A DNA stretch of 64,000 nt from Flavobacteriales bacterium (GTDB lineage Bacteria > Bacteroidota > Bacteroidia > Flavobacteriales_F > PHOS-HE28): assembly GCA_016705545.1 (NCBI GenBank), contig JADIYA010000006.1, positions 62,001 through 126,000 of the forward strand. Reading direction: 5' to 3'. The stretch's first letter is position 1. Every line of letters starts with the position of its first letter. The notes under the pieces are model-generated. The model worked only from the letters and a program-made list of their open reading frames with translations, ran no database searches and was not told the origin of the DNA. Positions 35,830-44,828 of the stretch are shown here, piece by piece. Position numbers and translations under genes: made by a program.

Positions 35830-36413
35830 TACTTATCCGCGTTCAAGTAGGACTCTGGCAAAGTGGTCGACAGTGAAATTCCTTGGGTCAATCCGAAGTG
35901 GGTTGCACGCCCCGCAAGCAGCCCAAACGTTGGTGTGGTTGAGAGCGTGGTGCGCAGGGTCACGCCTAGGGTTATCCCGTTCGCATTCTGGCGAGAAATC
36001 AAACTTGACATCCGCTTGCCTAGACCACCAAAAGCAGCACTAACGGCGAGACGCTCCGAGAACTGTTTGTCAGCAAAGGTGATCTGCGGGCCGTCGCGAA
36101 CGCTAAGATTGAAACTTGAACCAATCACTGCGGTTCCGCCTATGTTGAAAACACCGCCTGCGGAAGCGCCAGATTGCACCCAGTTAACTTTCGCAAGTGC
36201 ACCACGAAGTCCTCCCTCTGGCTCTGCCATATAGTTCCCTGCTGTTTGCAGTGTTGCATCAATGCCGCCGCGCGCAGCAGAGGTCCAACCCATGGCAGGC
36301 GCTGATTCTGCAACCATAGCAGGCAGCACGAACTCTGCAGCGAGCGGCACAAGAGCACAGCTAAGCAACTTAGCGTACGGGTCCATGTAGTCGTTCCTTG
36401 GCCCTGGGCGCAT
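35829..36413 (-). CDS. Orphan RHS C-terminal tip (toxin-domain remnant)
   Basis: 194 aa without RHS repeats. It starts RPGPRNDYMDPYAKLLSCAL, contains a hydrophobic stretch (LLSCALVPLAAEFVLPAMVA) and a Gly/Ser-rich beta segment (GGVFNIGGTAVIGSSFNLSV), and ends with GLTQGISLSTTLPESYL. The composition and C-terminal beta strands resemble the tip of the large RHS protein (FGFSFGIGAEVGIGKY). With the coupled small gene downstream it looks like a displaced toxin-immunity cassette. The catalytic activity is unknown. Confidence 0.55.
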   Translation of the reverse strand: MRPGPRNDYMDPYAKLLSCALVPLAAEFVLPAMVAESAPAMGWTSAARGGIDATLQTAGNYMAEPEGGLRGALAKVNWVQSGASAGGVFNIGGTAVIGSSFNLSVRDGPQITFADKQFSERLAVSAAFGGLGKRMSSLISRQNANGITLGVTLRTTLSTTPTFGLLAGRATHFGLTQGISLSTTLPESYLNADK

Positions 36414-36496
36414 GTCACCAACTGCAATGCTCCCAGGGTAAGCTCACTCGCCCTTTCATCTCTGCAGGGTCTTCGCCGAAAGTAACCATTTCCCTG

Positions 36497-36552
36497 CCTC
36501 CGCATGGGTCTCGCCGCGCGAGGCCAGCGGGCGGGCGAGGCGGACCCTGCGG
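36497..36552 (-). repeat. REP-like palindrome, left copy
   Basis: A 56-base sequence able to form a hairpin (GCAtGGGTC / GACCC-TGC with an inner GCC/GGC stem). It lies 24 bases downstream of the RAYT stop codon and is inverted relative to the right copy. Confidence 0.75.
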
Positions 36553-36576
36553 CACCATCTTCCTTAAATGCAGGAA

Positions 36577-37164
36577 TCACCATGGCGCTCCTTTGCCACC
36601 AAGGAAGCCATGCTCCTGGTAGGCATCCAGCGGCGCATCGCGGTTGCGGCCATCGGAATAGAAGGCGAAGCTGCTGTGCGGGTATTCGACGGCATCATCG
36701 GCAAGCCGCCACGCTTTGCTCACCGGATTCGCATGGATGTACTTGAGCTTCTTCTCGATCATGCGCGCATGGAAAAGCTCGATCAGGTCGGTGGAGGTCT
36801 CGAACACGCGGTGCTTCTGCCCACGGCCGGTGTCGGATTCACGCACGCCGGCACGCAAGCACTCCAGCACATCCTCACGGCCAAGCCTCTTCAAGCGCTT
36901 CACGATCTCGTAGGCCAGGAAACGCTTGCCATTGGCCAGCACGGTGTTGATGGAGCCGCCCTCTGGAACCCGGATGATGAAATGAACGTGGTTGGGCATG
37001 ATCGCGTAGCCGAAGAACCGATAGCCCAGGCCGTAGGCGACGTGCATCCACTTGTACACGGCGTCATAGGCATCGGTGATCTTGATCAGCGGGATCCACT
37101 GATAGCACGTGAACGTGCCGAAGTACACGGCGTGGTCCTTCTCGCGCTTGCGCCGCACTGACAT
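36577..37164 (-). CDS. REP-associated tyrosine transposase (RAYT, Y1_Tnp)
   Basis: 195 aa. The HUH motif is in YAIMPNHVHFII (His59, His61), and the catalytic Tyr is Tyr142 in EKKLKYIHANPVSKAW, which is the single-tyrosine HUH layout of the IS200-like/RAYT family. The first strand DHAVYFGTFTCYQWIPLI is also typical. RAYTs nick single-stranded REP hairpins. Matching inverted REP-like sequences lie 24 bases downstream and 34 bases upstream of the gene. The protein appears complete. Confidence 0.92.
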   Translation of the reverse strand: MSVRRKREKDHAVYFGTFTCYQWIPLIKITDAYDAVYKWMHVAYGLGYRFFGYAIMPNHVHFIIRVPEGGSINTVLANGKRFLAYEIVKRLKRLGREDVLECLRAGVRESDTGRGQKHRVFETSTDLIELFHARMIEKKLKYIHANPVSKAWRLADDAVEYPHSSFAFYSDGRNRDAPLDAYQEHGFLGGKGAPW

Positions 37165-37198
37165 GCCGGGAAGGTAGCCGGAGATTGCGGCTCCGAGG

Positions 37199-37254
37199 CC
37201 GCAGGGTCCGCCCGCGTTCGCTCAGCCTAGCGCGCGGCGAGACCCATGCGGAGG
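37199..37254 (+). repeat. REP-like palindrome, right copy
   Basis: Inverted copy of 36497-36552: 24 bases identical at one end and 13 at the other, with a divergent centre. It lies 34 bases upstream of the RAYT start codon. Confidence 0.75.
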
Positions 37255-37341
37255 TGGGCGGGTGGGGCGGCGATTGCGGTGCGCCTCAGAGCTGGGAAGA
37301 CCCGGCGGAGATAAAGGGGTTTCACTTGGGGGCAGTTCCGC

Positions 37342-37349
37342 TACATTTG
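37342..37349 (+). promoter_or_regulatory. Putative -7 box of the PIN toxin-antitoxin operon
   Basis: TACATTTG, an exact TAnnTTTG match, 17 bases before the antitoxin ATG at 37367. Confidence 0.5.
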
Positions 37350-37366
37350 CGAGAGCAACAGCAGCT

Positions 37367-37618
37367 ATGTCATTCACGCACAAGCCTTCTCTCCCCGTTT
37401 CGGTCGATCAGGTCATCGGCTTGGTGGAGCAGCTCTCCCCCAAGGACAAGCGGAAGGTCGTGCATGCGCTGCGCAAGGAGCAGCTCGCGGAGAACATCAG
37501 CCGCCTTCACGAGATATGGGGGCGGGTGAAGCTCAGCGAGAAGGAGATCGCCGCTGTCGTGGAAGAGGTCAGAGCAGCGCGCTATGAAAGGAGGAAAGCC
37601 GCTCAAGCTCGTCGTTGA
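37367..37618 (+). CDS. Putative antitoxin of a PIN-domain module
   Basis: 83 aa from MSFTHKPSLPVSVDQVIGLV. The helical sequence VEQLSPKDKRKVVHALRKEQLAE and the basic C-terminus (EVRAARYERRKAAQARR) resemble small PIN-associated antitoxins. It overlaps the PIN toxin gene by 35 bases. An upstream in-frame start at 37262 lies before the -7 box and is rejected. Confidence 0.75.
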   Translation: MSFTHKPSLPVSVDQVIGLVEQLSPKDKRKVVHALRKEQLAENISRLHEIWGRVKLSEKEIAAVVEEVRAARYERRKAAQARR

Positions 37619-38006
37619 CATCAACGTGCTGATCAGCTGGCTGATCGGCAAGAAGCTCGCGCGCATGGACGCCGCTCTCAGCAGCGAGCGCTTCATGCTG
37701 GTCATGTCGGCGAGCTACCTGGAAGAGCTCGAGGACGTGCTCGCTAGGCCCCACCTCAGGAAGTACTTCACCTTGGAACGCGCAGAGGAGGCTATGATGC
37801 TCCTGCGCGATACCGCGCTCATCCTGGAACGCGAGCCTTCCGTCAAGCCCATTTGCCGCGACCCGAAGGACGACTACCTGCTGGCCATTGCCAAAGCTGC
37901 AAAGGCCGGCCTGCTTGTAACGGGTGACAAGGACCTGTTGGTGCTGAAGAGCTACTCCAAGGCCGAGATCATCACGCCGGGCAAGTTCATCAAGGAGTAC
38001 TTGTAG
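37584..38006 (+). CDS. PIN-domain toxin
   Basis: 140 aa of the putative toxin-antitoxin PIN family. The acidic active-site residues appear in LKLVVDINVLISWL, SASYLEELEDVLARP, RDPKDDYLLAIA and LVTGDKDLL. Such toxins are Mg-dependent ribonucleases. It is followed after 28 bases by a decayed transposase fragment, mirroring the first toxin-antitoxin module. Confidence 0.88.
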   Translation: MKGGKPLKLVVDINVLISWLIGKKLARMDAALSSERFMLVMSASYLEELEDVLARPHLRKYFTLERAEEAMMLLRDTALILEREPSVKPICRDPKDDYLLAIAKAAKAGLLVTGDKDLLVLKSYSKAEIITPGKFIKEYL

Positions 38007-38034
38007 GCAGCAGGACGGGCGGCCCCCAGGGTCT

Positions 38035-38229
38035 GTAGAGTTCGCCGCGCACGATTACACCGAGGTGCGACCGCATGGCTCATTGAAAGGGGCGATCCCC
38101 ATGGAGCGTTACATCGATCCGGGCTTCATGCCCGTGCCGCCTGACCTGAAGGCGCGCGCGCAGCACATTGAAGAGAACCGCAAAGCCAACTGCCGGATGG
38201 AAAACAAGAAAGGCGAGTGCGGGAACTGA
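38035..38229 (+). pseudogene. 3' remnant of the rve transposase
   Basis: About 64 codons (EFAAHDYTEVRPHGSLKGAI, then MERYIDPGF and NRKANCRMENKKGECGN, stop) match residues about 367-427 of the transposase at 30274-31710. The 5' part with the catalytic domain is absent. It shows the native C-terminus that the full-length copy has lost. Confidence 0.85.
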
Positions 38230-38341
38230 GCTCATCGTCCCCGTTCGATCAAATGAACCGCGACATCAGGACGTGATCGAACCGACCTGAGAAGCTTCTC
38301 CGCCTCCGGGGTCACCGGCCCATCACAACCGGACCGCTGTC

Positions 38342-38383
38342 CGAAATTTCGGTGCGCTTATTCCGGGAGTATCGTGGAAGTAG
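38342..38383. repeat. Transposon right-end-like repeat, copy 2
   Basis: CGAAATTTCG followed by ATTCCGGGAGTATCGTGG, as at 32491-32532. It lies 113 bases after the stop of the transposase remnant, which defines the normal distance between the transposase gene and the element end. Confidence 0.6.
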
Positions 38384-38445
38384 TTGCGCTGCGGAGGTCT
38401 TGTCAAGGGGCCGCGCTAGTGGACACCCTGCATTGGTCTAAAGTT

Positions 38446-38471
38446 GAATCCGCAGTCCGAATTGCGGATTC
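38446..38471 (-). terminator. Putative hairpin terminator
   Basis: GAATCCGCA-GTCCGAAT-TGCGGATTC, a perfect 9-bp stem with an 8-base loop, lies 20 bases downstream of the stop of the 38491-39189 gene. There is no strong U-tract. Confidence 0.5.
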
Positions 38472-38490
38472 GTCGTGGATGTTGCTCGGC

Positions 38491-39189
38491 TCACGGCTTA
38501 GGATGGACGCGAGGCGGCTGCGTTGATAATAGTTGGAATCGGGCTAACGAATCTATCGGAACCAGTATGCCGTCATTGGTCTCATCAATCATCCGCGTAA
38601 AAGGCCGTGCAAGATTGACCAATGAGTCTTGCTTTACAAATCTGTACTTCACAGTTAAGCGCAAAGGCGGTTTTGCATATGTGACAAGCATTTCATGGGG
38701 AGTGTAATCTGCCCCGTAACTGAGTTCTACATGTTCCATTCCTAGGGCATTGGGTTTGAGCCCAATTGACAACTCCGACCCGCTGAACGCGACTGATTGC
38801 TTGCATATAACGCTATTTACACTGTCATTGGCAAATTCAAGAATTGACATGAAGTTCTGAATGGAATAAAAATACGCTGAACGACCTTGATTCAGTGTTG
38901 TTAGTGCAAAGCCTTGATTTCGAAAAGCCGAGTAAGACCAATGACCATTATCAACGTTGATTGTCTTGGAATCGACCCATGCAATTCGATCCACGTTCTT
39001 GGAGATTGAAATCGAATCAAGAATTGACAGAACCCCTGAACCAGTCTGTTCAATGACACACAGATAGTTGAAGTCGTAGTTTCGGTGGTGATGTAGTACT
39101 TTGCGAAGGCAATCCTCTCCGCTAGCGCATGACGACACAATCAGTGCTGGCGCGAAGTATTTCCAGATCTTCATCGACACAGAACTCAT
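38491..39189 (-). CDS. Putative immunity protein for the large RHS toxin
   Basis: 232 aa with an N-terminal export signal (WKYFAPALIVSSCAS, possibly a lipobox) and an all-beta-looking remainder with an even spread of polar residues. No family was recognised. Its ATG (39187-39189) overlaps the stop of the frame-corrected RHS gene (ATGA), the coupling seen at the M91 cassette too. The DNA is visibly more AT-rich than the housekeeping genes, as is common for immunity genes. Confidence 0.55.
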   Translation of the reverse strand: MSSVSMKIWKYFAPALIVSSCASGEDCLRKVLHHHRNYDFNYLCVIEQTGSGVLSILDSISISKNVDRIAWVDSKTINVDNGHWSYSAFRNQGFALTTLNQGRSAYFYSIQNFMSILEFANDSVNSVICKQSVAFSGSELSIGLKPNALGMEHVELSYGADYTPHEMLVTYAKPPLRLTVKYRFVKQDSLVNLARPFTRMIDETNDGILVPIDSLARFQLLSTQPPRVHPKP

Positions 39190-42100
39190 TCGCAATTCAT
39201 TAGACCTAGTTGATGTGTGATGGTCACGGATGCACCATGAGCACCTGCTTGGACTTCAGGGAGATTGCCACCAGCACCTCCAACCGTGAGGGTCGTCCAT
39301 CCGCCATCAGCGGTGAGAAATGACCCATGTTTGCCAACCGGAACTGTCAAAGGTACCCGCTGCTGCCCCGATTCCAAGGGCAAATTGAAGGCCGTCGCCA
39401 CTGTAGTTCTCGGCGCTGCCTTCTTCCTGTGGGCATGTTGAAGGTGCTTCGTATTTGCCAATTCCGACTTCAGCGCCTATGCCAAAGCTGAACCCGAAAT
39501 TCTCAAAGGCAGTGGATTCTACTTTGAAGACATGCGCTTCTCCTATATTCGGACCATTCTGGAAGCAGACCACATCATACCCTAATATTTCTCCAGTGAA
39601 TCCAACAGCGTTGAATCCTGCTGTCAGAACATATGCATCAATGTCAGCAATTTCAAGACCCAATTCCGCCGCCTTAGACCAAAAACTCTGATGAAGTGGC
39701 ATGGGAATATGAGCCTTGGACATTTGCTCGAGGGCAGGATGCAATTGACTTGGAACTTGGTGCGCATATAGGCAGAACTCCGATTCAACAGCCCGCGTTG
39801 TAAGAGTGATAAGCGGCTTCTTTTCTCCATGTATGTTAACGTAGTAGACAGTGATGTCTCTTCCATCTTGGTCTACAAAGAACATTGGATTGTTGAGGCC
39901 ATAGACAAAGGCACTATTGTCGGGATACGTCGCGGCGTGCGGGTCAGGGCCAATCCATCGGCCAATCCTTGAATCGTACAACCTTGCACCAAAGTCGGTG
40001 CTCGTGCCGGTAGCGCCGTGGATCTCGTCATCCTTGGGCATTCCATTAAATCCGAACCTGTACGCGTCACTACTGTAATTCCTCCCGGGCAGCAGTGATC
40101 CGAAGGGTTCATACCCCTGCGCGCTCACCAGATCCGCCTCGTTGGGCGCCAGGCTCTGGCTGGGCACCAGGCGCCCGGTAATCACGGCGGCCACGTTGCC
40201 CAGGTGGTCGGTGAGTTCGTAGCGCAGGTGCGGGCGCTGTATGATGTTGCTGGGCGGCGGGTAGGAGGTGATGGCCTGCGCGTTGTAGAGCTGCATGGTC
40301 CGCACATAGCTGCCTAATCTGCTGCTGCCATAGATGGGCCGCTCGTTCAATTCCAGGCTGGCGGCCGTGGCGTTGGTGTAGCGGTAGGTGGCCATGATGT
40401 TCCCCTGCGCATCGCGAATGTAATGCTCGCGGTAGGCGCCCGCATCGGTGCCCGGCTCGCCCACTTGCTTCATGATGCGCTGCCCGCTGGCGCCGTACGC
40501 GAATTGCAATGGCTTCAAGGTGCTGCCCAAGGTGCGCTCCACGCTGCGCACTTTGCCGGCAACGGTCCAATCGATGGCGTGGATCTCCGCGCGCTCGTCG
40601 CGGATCAGGTTGCCCAAGGCATCGTAGCGGTAGTTGTTGTTGGCGTTCACGCCGGCGGTGCTGTTGTCGAAGGTGCCCGTGGGCGCCACGATGTCATCGC
40701 CGGTGGTGGTGGGCGCATCGTCGAAGAGCTCGTACAGCCGATTGCGCTGCAAGCGCGGGCCGTTCATCTGGTAGTGGTACTGGAATGAATCGTAATGGCC
40801 GGTGCCGTCGGCATCGTAGCGCTCGGCGCTGAGGATGTTCCCGTTCGCATCGTATTCGTACTCGCTGCGGTAGCGGTTGGTGGCGGCATCGTCATCCACC
40901 CCTTCCCAGGTATTGTACTCATCGAGGCCGATCACGCCGCGCGCCTTCTTCAGCCTGTTGAGCTGTTCGTAGGCATACACCTGCGCCAATACCTGCCCTT
41001 GGCCGTTGGGCCCCCACAGGCCGAAAGGCTGCAAGCTGTTCACGGTGTGCGCGATGTTGCCGTTGTACAGCGGCTTATGCTCCGTGGCCAGGGTGCTGCC
41101 GATGCCGGGCATGCCCATGGGCGCGAAGGGCCGCTGCGCGATGCTGGCGGGCTGGTCGTCGCCCCACGCGAGGCCGATGCCTTTGTAATCAGCGTCGCCG
41201 TAGTAGCCCAAACTCAGTGCGTAGGCATCGCGGCCCACGTTCTGGTTGGGGTTCAGTGAAAGGCTCGGGTCGCCATCCCGGCCCATGTCGGTGCGCTGGT
41301 CGAGGCGGTCGCCGTTGATGCCTTTGAGCCAGCCCTGCAGCGTGTAGGCGTAATCGGTGCCTTGCACTACGTGCGCGCCCAGCTCGGTGCGCTCCAGCGG
41401 GCCGTGCGGGTAGTAGAAGTAGCGCGCATCGCGCTGCCAATGCACGCCGTCGGCGCTGGTCTCTACTTCGGTGATGCGATTGTCGGCATCGTAACGGTAA
41501 CGGTGGCTCCACTGGTCCTTCTTGCCTTTCTGGTAGCTCACGCGCTTCACGTTGCCCGAAATCAGGTCGTACTCGTAGTTGATTTTCTTGAAGCGGTGGT
41601 TCATCTTCAGGCTGCTGGGGCTGCTCCAGCCGTCATCGCCCATGATCGGGTGGTCCTGCACCAGTTCCTTCACGTTGCCGTGTATATCGTAGCTGTAGTG
41701 GGTGGCGTGGGCGTACACGAGCGGGTCGTCCGGGCCGTTCACCTCGTCCCATTCATCAAAAAAGAAAGTGCTGGCCACGCGCAGGCGCAGGTTCTGCTGG
41801 GTGATGGGCAGCGTAAGTCCGGTGAGCGGCTCGTCGTACAGGGTGCGCGTCACTTCATAGCGGTCCAGACCGAGCACCCACTCCTTGATCAGGTCATGGT
41901 CGATCACATTGGGCAGCAGGTCGCCGCTCACGCTCACGGGGTCCATGTTCCTGAAGCTCTGGCCCACGTCCTGCACTTCGCCGGCCTCGTATACGCGGCC
42001 AAGCGCGTCGTACAGGCTGTAGCTGTAGCGCTGGTTGGGCGCCTGTTTGCTGTTCTGGCTCAGCACCAAGCGGCCGAGCTTGTCGTACCAGAAGCGCTGG

Positions 42101-44568
42101 CTGTACAGGCCGCCCTCATCCTCGATTAGGCGCGCGAGTCCGCTGGGGCTGCCGTTGTAGGCGCCCCCCACGAAGCCGCGCTCCCTATCGGGGAATGCAA
42201 GGCACAGGGGTTGGGCATCGGTCTCGTCGGACTGACCATTGAGGTCGGCGGTGAGCTCTCCTGCTTCCATCCACGTGAAGGCGCTTGCATGGTCCACCGC
42301 ACCATCATCCACGCGGTAAATCTGCGTGCCCAGTGTGCCGCTGGCTCCCTGCACCAGCGCGTAGCCCGTTAAGCGGTCGTGGAACCAGAGGGCGCGCACG
42401 CTGGCGCCGTCGATGGGCGGCGGGGTGCCGCCGCCGGCTTGGGCGATGCTGCTCCAGGTCTCCGTGCCATTGCTGTTCACGTAGCGCTGTATGCCGGTGT
42501 AGCCCAGGTCGCCGCCCAGGAGGAAATCCTCGTGGCTGGTCTCGTCCGGCGGGTTCGGAATGTCGGCCATGAAGCGCGGGAAGGGCCAAGAAGCTTTCAC
42601 GTGGCAGCCGGAGATCAGGTCCACCTCGGACCATGTCTCAGTTCCTGGACTGTAGCGGTAGGCGCGTCCGGATTGTTCCATCGGAGCCGCCGATGCGGCG
42701 GCACCGCTGGCGGCTACAGCCACGGTGCTCATCTCATCGGTAGGGTTGTCCAAGCTTCCGAAGTCCACTTCTTCAATCGCCAACGGGTCGCTCAGATCCA
42801 GGACGCAGCGCGTGCCGTCGGCTCGGTTGCCCACGGCATAGCCTTTTCCATCGGTGTTTCCATTCACGGCCCTGAACTCGGCCAGTGATCCTTCCAAGGC
42901 CTCCACTTTCCAGGTAAGGCCGCCATTGGTAGTCTTGCGCACGGTGCTCTTCTCGCCTACGAGGTAGGCGGTAAGGGCATCTTGGCACCAGACCGCGCGC
43001 AGCGGTGGCGTGCATACATCCTGCACGGGGCTGCGCAGCATGCCGGCCACCGCATGCACCAGCGCATGGTCGCCGAAGGCATTGATGCTGCCGTTCGTGA
43101 GCGGTGCTATAGCGCGCACGCTGCCGGCATTGTAGTTCATGGGCGTGAGCACAGGACTCGTGGTCACATCGGCCACGTGCCAGATGCGGCCATTGTCAGC
43201 GCCGATGTAAAGGCCGGAGGTAGTAGTGGCCACGCTGTGCAGATGGCCGCTGGGCAGAAGATTGAGCTCAGTGTAGATCTCATCGTCAAGGTTCAGTCGG
43301 AAGGCGGCGGTGTTCTCGCCCACGCCCACGATGACCTCTGGGCTGTCATCCACGCGCTCCACGCCGTTCAAGTCGGCCACGGCGCGGGTGGGCACGGCGA
43401 TCCAATTGGTGCCATCGTGGCGCACTACGGTGCCTTGCGCGGCAGCGGCCAGGGTGCCGTTCTTATGCACGGCGCGGATGGGGAGGGGGGCGATGGCGGT
43501 GCTCGGCGCGTCGTCCCAACCAAACGGTGTGTTCGCAACCCAATCGCTCACGCGCAGGTCTCCTGCATCGCCAACAGAAAGCCACTGGTCTGAACCGAGC
43601 GCGGCCGTGGCGCGCGAGGCCGCCGGTGCACCACTCGCATTCGTGCCCGGCGCATAGGAACTGAACCCGGTCGTATTCAGATCAATGATCACGGCGGGAG
43701 CGACACCAGCCGGCGTGCTGACTTCGGCCGTGATCAGCACCTTGTTGGTGCCTGGATCAAGAGTCAACTGCTGCACTTGGGCCCCGGTGGGCGCACCGAA
43801 TCCGGAAAGGCTGTTCACCCCACCATTGGAAACGGTCCACTGGCCGGTGCTGTACCCTCGGATGCTGTTCGATTCGGCTGCGAGGATCATCCGCGTCGTG
43901 TTCGAGATGGTGTAGCCGACCACATCGAGGAGAAGCGCATTCGCGATCGGCGTTGTTTCCTCCCAATCGGGTGGTTCAGCATTCAGGTTCTTGCACAGCC
44001 AGAGCGCATCACTGACCCCATCGACGACGGCTGCGCGAGTTCCATCAGACCATCCCTTCACTGCGTCGGCAACATCAGGGATGCCCTGCACCGTGGCGAA
44101 GCCCACGCTGCCGCTCTCCATGAAGACGCGCAAGACGCGGCCACCTGCGCCGACCACCAGCACCTCCGTGATGCCGCCGTTGGTCTGGGCCAGATAGAGG
44201 TCGTTCAGGTCGCCGCTGGGCAGGTCCTCGATGGGGAGCCACGTTCGACCGCCATCGGCGGTATGGCGCAGCACGCCGGTGCCGTCGTCGTCGAAGAGCG
44301 CGACGCCATTAAGCGCATCGTGCCAGGCCATCTCCAGAAAGTCCAAGGTGGTGCCGGTGCGACGGGTGCTCCAATTCTATCCATCGTCCTCACTGTGCAG
44401 CAGCACGCCGTGGCTGCCTGCGGCATAGACCTCATCGTTGCCGACTATGGCTTGGGCGCAGGTGAGGTCGGCGGCGGTTCGCATCTGCTCCACGGGATCC
44501 AGCCGGTTGTGCCAAGGCTTGCGCGTGTGTACAACAGGCCGCGATCATTCTCAAAGGCACCCAGCTTT
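39186..44568 (-). CDS. Large RHS-repeat protein with uncharacterised tip, frame-broken and 5'-truncated
   Basis: About 1790 aa if joined. The N-terminal half has beta-propeller-like repeats (TADGGRTWLPIEDL, TTNGGLTWKVEALEG). RHS repeats follow (YDADNRITEVETSADGVHW), ending with LYDSRIGRWIGPDPHAATYP and FVYGLNNPMFFVDQDGRD. The roughly 240-aa tip after this is not recognised. Breaks: two extra bases at 44521-44524, an in-frame TAG at 44377-44379 and one extra base near 39335, after which the frame ends at 39186. The 5' end merges into tandem palindromes at 44569, so the true N-terminus and signal are missing. Confidence 0.75.
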
Positions 44569-44712
44569 TTCTGCCCGCGCAGGGTCTCCCGTCTTCGGGG
44601 ACCCTGCGCCCCAAACAAACCGCGGTCGCATGCACGAATCTTCTGCCCGCGCAGGGCCTCCCGTCTTCGGGGACCCTGCGCCCCATGCCAACCGCGGTCG
44701 CATGCACGAATC
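44569..44712. repeat. Two tandem 72-bp repeats, each with a strong hairpin
   Basis: 44569-44640 and 44641-44712 differ at only a few positions. Each holds GCGCAGGGTC-T-CCCG-TCTT-CGGG-GACCCTGCGC (44577-44609 in the first), a 14-bp stem with one bulged base. The GGGTCTC...GGACCCTGCG core is shared with the REP-like ends of the RAYT unit at 36497-37254. They sit exactly where the 5' end of the large RHS gene is lost. Confidence 0.8.
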
Positions 44713-44754
44713 TACGCTCAGCTGATCGTCGCTGTTGCCACCCCGCTCCAATCA

Positions 44755-44784
44755 GGACAGGGCCTCCGCAAAGAGACCCTGTCC
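44755..44784. repeat. Third GGGTCTC-type hairpin
   Basis: GGACAGGG and CCCTGTCC form a perfect 8-bp stem. Read on the minus strand, the hairpin contains CAGGGTCTC like the neighbouring 72-bp repeats. It lies downstream of the 44829-45530 gene and could also terminate it. Confidence 0.6.
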
Positions 44785-44828
44785 AACCATTCGCTCATGC
44801 GCTCCACAGGAATTGACCGCGCCTTTCC

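Larger units (their letters stand above)
36497..37254. mobile_element. RAYT transposase unit bounded by inverted REP-like palindromes
   Basis: A 758-bp unit made of an HUH-type transposase gene and two REP-like ends in opposite orientation. CCTCCGCATGGGTC begins the left end; 24 bases at 36497-36520 are the exact reverse complement of 37231-37254. GCGGACCCTGCGG at 36540-36552 is the reverse complement of 37199-37211. This is the arrangement expected of REP-associated tyrosine transposases that spread REP sequences. Confidence 0.8.

Noticed and set aside
39186..39461. Short independent gene of 91 codons
   Set aside because: It has no start context or signal; it is better explained as the frame-shifted end of the large RHS tip, since its stop overlaps the next gene by ATGA.
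43800..43960. Riboswitch or RNA gene in GC-rich parts of the RHS locus
   Set aside because: The reading frame of the RHS protein is continuous here and explains the sequence.
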